A stretch of DNA of 64,000 bases from Manis javanica (lineage: Eukaryota > Chordata > Mammalia > Pholidota > Manidae). How positions within the stretch are numbered: position 1 is the first letter of the stretch; each line of letters opens with the position of its first letter. The position numbers and the translations under genes are program-made. Under the pieces are notes generated by a model. The model was not told the origin of the DNA, ran no database searches, and was given only the letters and a program-made list of their open reading frames with translations. The stretch is from assembly GCF_040802235.1 (NCBI RefSeq), contig NC_133157.1:21221501-21285500 (forward strand), read 5' to 3'. Positions 58,970 through 64,000 of this stretch are shown here, piece by piece.

Positions 58970-59125
58970 ACCAGGACTTTGAAATTATTCCAAGATTTGA
59001 ATTGTTCTTCAGTGTGACCTTGAGCCTCAATTTCTTTATCCATAAGATCTAGTTTGTTGTAAGGATTAGTCTTTTAAATAAAATTCCTGGCATCTAGTAG
59101 TTTCTCATTTAATGGTAACTATTAT
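58970..59125 (+). mobile_element. MIR
   Basis: gtgtgaccttgagcctcaat, ttctttatccataagatcta, tgtaaggattagtc match the MIR body. Confidence 0.75.
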
Positions 59126-59839
59126 TAAACCTGTTTCTTGTCTATGAGTTATACTTTTATGTGTATACATTCAGATTCTTACATACTTTAAAAAAAGATT
59201 CTTACGTATTTTCCCATCTTTCTTTGGAAATAGCACGCATCATATTAGTAAGCTCTGGCAGTTGGTTTTATCAGTAACAAAAGCCTCCTTGTCCAATTAA
59301 AGAATATAAGATAAAAACTGTAACTTGTGCATTGATTATAGATATCACTTTCTATTCATTTGTAGTCAAATCTGTGATTCTTTTGTACTTGGGCACAAGG
59401 TCTAAATATTGTATTCAGAGTTATCTAAACTTTATTAAAAATTACTAGAGAGGGCAGTTAAATAGAATTTTAATTGGCAAAGAAAATGAAAAAATAATTT
59501 AGAAACATGATGGAGTTAGTTAAATTGGACAAAAATCTCTGTTGGAGTTGAAAGAAAAAGAGGCAGTAAGATACCACTTCCCATTTAATGAAATAACAAA
59601 GAAAAGGAAAATGGTCAACTAGAACTTGAAACTTTTAAATGACAAGACCCCAAATTTGAAGAGGAAGCAATGAAAATGATAATTTTTTTGTTTTTGCAGG
59701 AAAAAAAGTCAAATTGAAAAGCTAATTTGATTATATATCTCTATCCAGAATCAAAATTATTTATTCACTTTGACTCAATATCTGGAATCTCTCTTACAAT
59801 TGTTCAATGTGATAAATATGACAATATAATCATGTACAA

Positions 59840-60400
59840 CAGTGAAGGGCAGCACCTGGGAGAGACTGACTAATTCCAGGAAAGACTTCATAGAGAAGAT
59901 GTATCTGAGCTAAATTTTAAGGAAATAAGACATTTTTTTCCATGAAATAAGGGAGTACAGAGAAATTCCAGGCAGAGGAAACAGTATGTGCAAAAGACAG
60001 ATAAATAAAGAGTGGGATGTTAGGACCCTAAGAAGAGATCAGTAGGGTGAACAGGAGCCACGTCATCAAGAGCTTTGAGAGTCTTACTAAGGAGTATGGA
60101 TTTGATATTTTTGAGAATGGGGAGCAATTGAAAGGCTTCAGGTAGTGGGAGGTATGATCCTTTCTGTTCCTTTGAAGGATGAGTTGACAGTAGGCAAGGC
60201 TAGGGGTAGGAAGAGCAGCTATGAAAATTTCAAGCAAGACAAGATAGATATAGGCATTACCCATTGAGATGAAGACCAAAGACAGATGTTAAAATATTCA
60301 CGTAGTAAAATCAACAGAAGTTTTCATTTTGAGTACTGGCGATGAGGAAGGGAGGAATCAAGGGTTACTTCCTGCTTCTGGCTCCGGAAACTCGGTGACT
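59840..60400 (+). mobile_element. L2, sense
   Basis: ggaaagacttcatagagaag, ttccaggcagaggaaacagt, tgtgcaaaagacagataaat, then gagtatggatttgatatttt and ggggagcaattgaaaggctt are L2 body words. Confidence 0.75.
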
Positions 60401-60429
60401 TTTGTGGCCATATCATAGAGAGACACACT

Positions 60430-60838
60430 GGAGCGGTAGGGATTCTAGGTTAGGTTGCCACGATAGAGACCTCCAAACACAGTTGTTTAAAGAAAAGATG
60501 AAGTTTATTTTTCTGTCCTCTAAATGTCAGAACAGGTGGCCCAATGACCTCAGAACTTTGGGGGACCTCGGCACCTTCTTTCTCATTGTTCTGTCATTCT
60601 CAACATGTGGTTCCATGTCAAAATCTCAGATGGTTGGACCAGCCCCGGCCATAGTGGACATGTACCATGCACACACCTTCCCTTCGGGGTAGAATTCAGA
60701 AGCTGAACTCATAATTTCTGCCTATGTCCACTGGCCAGTCTTAATCATAAAGCCATACCTAGATGTGAAGGAGGCTGGGAAAAGTCTTAACTTGGGCACT
60801 TATGTGCCAGTTAAAATTTTGTTCTATTATTAAAGGAT
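60430..60838 (+). mobile_element. Unassigned old repeat inserted in L2
   Basis: L2 sequence before and after it suggests an insertion. Its end (aggctgggaaaagtctta, then gttctattattaaagga) recalls a family also seen at about 780-870. Confidence 0.45.
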
Positions 60839-60990
60839 TAAGGGAAGATTGGATAGTAGAGGACAAGCCAGCAGCATTTGCCATATGTATGTTGAGTTTC
60901 AAATGGAAATACCCAATACATATTTGGAATACATAGGCCTAGATCAGAAATGGGGATCTGAGCTGAAGGTAAGGAATTTGCATTTAGGGA
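60839..60990 (+). mobile_element. L2, sense, continued
   Basis: atgttgagtttcaaatggaa, atacccaatacatatttgga and gatcagaaatggggatctga resume the L2 pattern. Confidence 0.5.
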
Positions 60991-62385
60991 ACATTAATAA
61001 CTTTCGTTTTTCCCCTGTGGCAGAGACCGCTAATTCTCCCCAAGTATCCGTCCTCCTCATCTCCCTGTTACTAATGGGAGTCTTCGAAGGGCAAGTGGCT
61101 GCTCGGCCAGAGACTCTACTTACCAGCCTTCCTTGCAGATAGGTGTTGCCATGTGAAGAAGGAATGAATGTTTTCATGAAAATCATTTTTTGGGGGGGTT
61201 TTCCTGAGACCCTAAATGGAACAGAAAGAGAGAGCCTGAGCCAACACCCTGGAGCAGGAGGGGAGGAGAGAATGTTGGTAACTTGAGGCCTTGCACAGTT
61301 TGGCCTGATGCCTCCAACTTTCATGTTTAAATTACATTTCTTGAACTTTTTTAGTTCTTTTAACAACGACCACATTGGGAAGGCCTTAAATTCTAGGGTC
61401 ACATGATTCCCCTTTAACTAACAGCATGGCCTTTTGAATAAAAACAATTTTTTAAAGCTGTAACTCTCATTTACATATAATTATTTTAGGGAAATAATTC
61501 TAGCCTTCATTTCCTTCTGCTTTTTTCCTATAGTTATTTATATGATCTTAAGTGAATGAAACCAACACATTATTACTGACTCAATTAGCCTGGCAGAGAG
61601 CAGCTCTCTAGTCTCTCCTTATCCCTCTTTCTATCTCTATTGCTATCATATGTTCATTTGTGGAAAAGACAGAGAGAAAGAGCAGAGAGCTGCTTAAGAA
61701 ATTGCTTTGAGTCTGCAGGAGGGAAGCATAACAGGAGGTGAGATAATGGGTTTTATATACTGCATAGCAAGTGTAATAAACTCCAAGCTGGGAGGACAGC
61801 AAGGGTGCTCTATATGGGTTAATTGGTGCCCTGCCTACGCTCAAGAGGAAAGTAAATTTTCAACCACATCAAAGTCTCCTCCAGAAGAAAAAAATGCTCA
61901 TTAAAAATGCCATTTCCAGGAACCCTGGCAGCCAGACAATAAGAAGACTGAAAAATCACCTCTGGTTGGCTTGCTACTCCCTCCAACTTTGAACTATTTG
62001 CCTTGAGAAGTACAAAGAAAGTATGTAGGTAATATATTTAAATACAATTTCTTAGAAAGTGAAGTGATTTAGCTAGAGTTGGCTTCCATCAGTTTGAGGC
62101 CTCTGAAAGCCTCAAAATTTATTACTAGGAATGTGTAAAAATTCACCCTTGGGTAAGCCTCCATCCCATTCTCATAAAATACTTACAGCATAGCACATGA
62201 ATGCATCGAAAATCATACTGCTCATGATGGGGAAAACTGCTGAGAAAAAAGCAGATTGGCTTCTATACTTAATCCTGATGGAAGATTCCGTGGTTCATAG
62301 ATTTTTCTACCACCTACCTCATTTATCTGAAGACTGTGGATCATTGTTAGATTGCTGAAGGCAGGAAACATTTTATTTCATTTTA
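60991..62385. other. Intergenic DNA, nothing recognised
   Basis: A 152-codon minus frame at 60944-61402 has no recognisable content and overlaps L2 DNA. Confidence 0.4.
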
Positions 62386-62389
62386 AAAC

Positions 62390-62650
62390 CTTTTAATTTT
62401 GGAGCAGTTTTATATTTATGGAAAGTTGCAAAGGTATTAGGGAGAATTCCTGTATATCCTTTACCCAGCTTCCTGTGATGTTGTAATTTCACATAGCTAT
62501 GATACATTTTTCAAAACTAAGCAAATAACAGCACAATCCTGTTTACAATAGATTTTATTCAGATTTTATCAGTTTTTCCACTGACATCTTTTCATTATTC
62601 CATAATTCCATCCAGAATACTGCACTGCACTTATTTTCTGGCACTTGAAA
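62390..62650 (-). mobile_element. L1M 3' UTR fragment, antisense
   Basis: ggaaagttgcaaaggtatta, tatcctttacccagcttcct, gattttatcagtttttccac: the upstream neighbour of the L1M 3' UTR segment found at 19.0 kb. Confidence 0.75.
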
Positions 62651-62899
62651 CAGTACCCAATAGGTGCTTCATGTATGTTCGCTGGGAGAATAAATGGGAG
62701 AAAACAAGTAGAGTTTAACAGTCAGATACTTAGGAGGGGATCCAGAGTGGGAACCATGGAGGTGTCTGCTGCATGAGATTCAAGTAGGAGGATGATTAAA
62801 CAGCGGAGGCTCGATCTGGCAGCTGGCAAGTCATGGCAGGCTTGTCTCAATAGCTTCAGTAGAGGGGTGGGCCAGCAGACAGCTTCAGCAGGCAGAAGC

Positions 62900-63450
62900 G
62901 TGAGTGGGAAGGGGAGACACTGAGGGTAGAGAACTTCTTAAGCATTTTGTCAGTGAAGTGGAGGCAGGAAAAATTCGGTGATTGAGGGAGAGAAAGGTCA
63001 CGAGAACCTAGGAGAGGGTATAGTGAGCTGGTTTGTAGTCGGAGAACGGGGAAACTTGATGAGGTGGAGAGGAATAAGACCCAATAGAGAAGAGATAATC
63101 GCTGAAGCAACACCCAGGAGAAGCAGGGGGAAATGTGATTTAGAGTCTAGGTGGGAAAGCCAGCCTTTGGAAAAAAGGAGAAAACTTCGTTCCACTGAAA
63201 TAGAAAGAAAGGGGGGGGGGACTATATGGGTGCATGTCATGAATCTATTTCCCTAATTTCCCTCTTTCCCTTCTCATCTAGGATTAATGGCTTCTGATGT
63301 TTAAGGAGAAGTAGAAAGATCAAACTTGCAGAGAGAGGGAAGCAGGAATGGATTGTAAGAGAGGCTCTCAGAGACTGATAAATATTGGAGTTTCTGCTAT
63401 GGGGTAAGGAAAATGAAAGCTGAGAAATGGAAGAAAAGCATGATAGAACA
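62900..63450 (+). other. Purine-rich tract
   Basis: Long AG-rich stretch with a G10 run at 63211-63220. It may be a diverged L2 body. Open frames on the other strand (Ser/Leu/Pro-rich) are a compositional effect. Confidence 0.4.
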
Positions 63451-63789
63451 TCAGTGAAGGCCCAGAGATCATCAGGCGGCCACATTTTGGGTCTGGAGCT
63501 AATGATACATTGGCGCCACTCTTAGGCTGCCAGACAACCCTGAGGACATGCTAGCTTTTTAAAATTCACTTTTCCATTTCCTTTCATATTATTACGTCAC
63601 TGGTCAAATTATTTACTTTGTTCTGGAATTCAGTAACAGGCTTTGCGGAACTAATAATTAGTAACTTTGTTTTGTGTAGTGGTTGTAGTGGTTTCACAGG
63701 GTAACCTGTCATATTAACAATGGAAATTTTTCTATTTTGTTTGTAAGTAAATAATTCTGGCAAACTTATCCTAATAAACAGTAACTGAT

Positions 63790-63895
63790 CAGAATTTCTT
63801 GAGCACCTATGAAGTTACAGCACTGCTATAGACATTTTACATATGTCTACAGGGCATCTCAATTTCAAATGTGGGAACTGAGTCTTGGAGAGATT
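63790..63895 (+). mobile_element. MIRb/MIR3 fragment
   Basis: tcttgagcacctatgaagtt, agacattttacatatgtcta and aatgtgggaactgagtcttg are MIR words. Confidence 0.65.
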
Positions 63896-64000
63896 CATTC
63901 TTTCAACAAATATTTATTAAGTGTCTTCCATGTGTCAGGTTTCATTTGAGGCAATTGGAATACATTAATGAATAAAGTAGACAAAGATCCCTGACCTGTA
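63896..64000 (+). mobile_element. L2 fragment, cut by the window edge
   Basis: caacaaatatttattaagtg, cttccatgtgtcaggtttca and gtagacaaagatccctgacc are the standard L2 3' wording. Confidence 0.75.

Noticed and set aside
62856-63485. Ser/Leu-rich minus-strand frames of 80-92 codons
   Set aside because: Reverse complement of a purine-rich tract; no gene features.
1-64000. CRISPR arrays, operons, tRNA/rRNA genes or other multi-gene systems
   Set aside because: No regularly spaced repeats, cloverleaf-type genes or clustered frames were seen; the repeats are ordinary mammalian transposons and microsatellites.

Overview
This window is nuclear DNA from a placental mammal. It has spliced exons with GT-AG introns, an intronless odorant receptor, processed retrocopies, and a repeat background of L1, L2, MIR, MER5A and ERVL-MaLR (MLT1) elements. 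I saw no Alu, B1/B2, carnivore or ruminant tRNA-type SINE. The youngest repeats are 5'-truncated L1 copies of one family. The L1 3' ends and the lack of young SINEs suggest a laurasiatherian such as a pangolin, but this is recall-based inference.

Left part, 1-10 kb: the last seven coding exons and 3' UTR of ECPAS (KIAA0368/ECM29, proteasome adaptor and scaffold) on the + strand. The exons join in frame to 259 codons ending at 7008. Middle, 10-25 kb: repeat-rich DNA. It holds a 179-bp L1 3' end with a perfect 17-bp target duplication, a 1.2-kb L1, a CpG-rich decayed retrocopy that I assign to SLC25A1 (minus strand, about 17.64-18.95 kb), and a nested L1 stack at 19.0-22.8 kb. At 25.2-26.2 kb lies an intact class II odorant receptor, the OR2K2 ortholog, on the + strand. 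The order ECPAS then OR2K2 is the arrangement I recall from human 9q31.3, which supports both names.

Right part, 26.2-64 kb: mostly intergenic. It has a 574-bp solo ERV LTR (27.6-28.2 kb), an inverted L1 fragment near 31.6 kb, a 2.5-kb GHITM processed retrocopy on the minus strand with one frameshift (35.2-37.7 kb), several old LTRs, a good CTCF-like motif at 43.5 kb, an unexplained pair of diverged ~140-bp direct repeats at 56.5 and 57.9 kb, and many MIR/L2 relics. I found no tRNA or rRNA gene and no CRISPR or operon structure.

I do not see an undescribed multi-gene system here. The most useful second looks are the CpG-rich SLC25A1 relic, the shifted OR2K2 start with an overlapping two-codon uORF, the nearly intact GHITM retrocopy, the tail of the short L1 insert, and the 56.5/57.9 kb repeat pair. 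Repeat family names are from memory of consensus sequences, with approximate boundaries unless target duplications are given.
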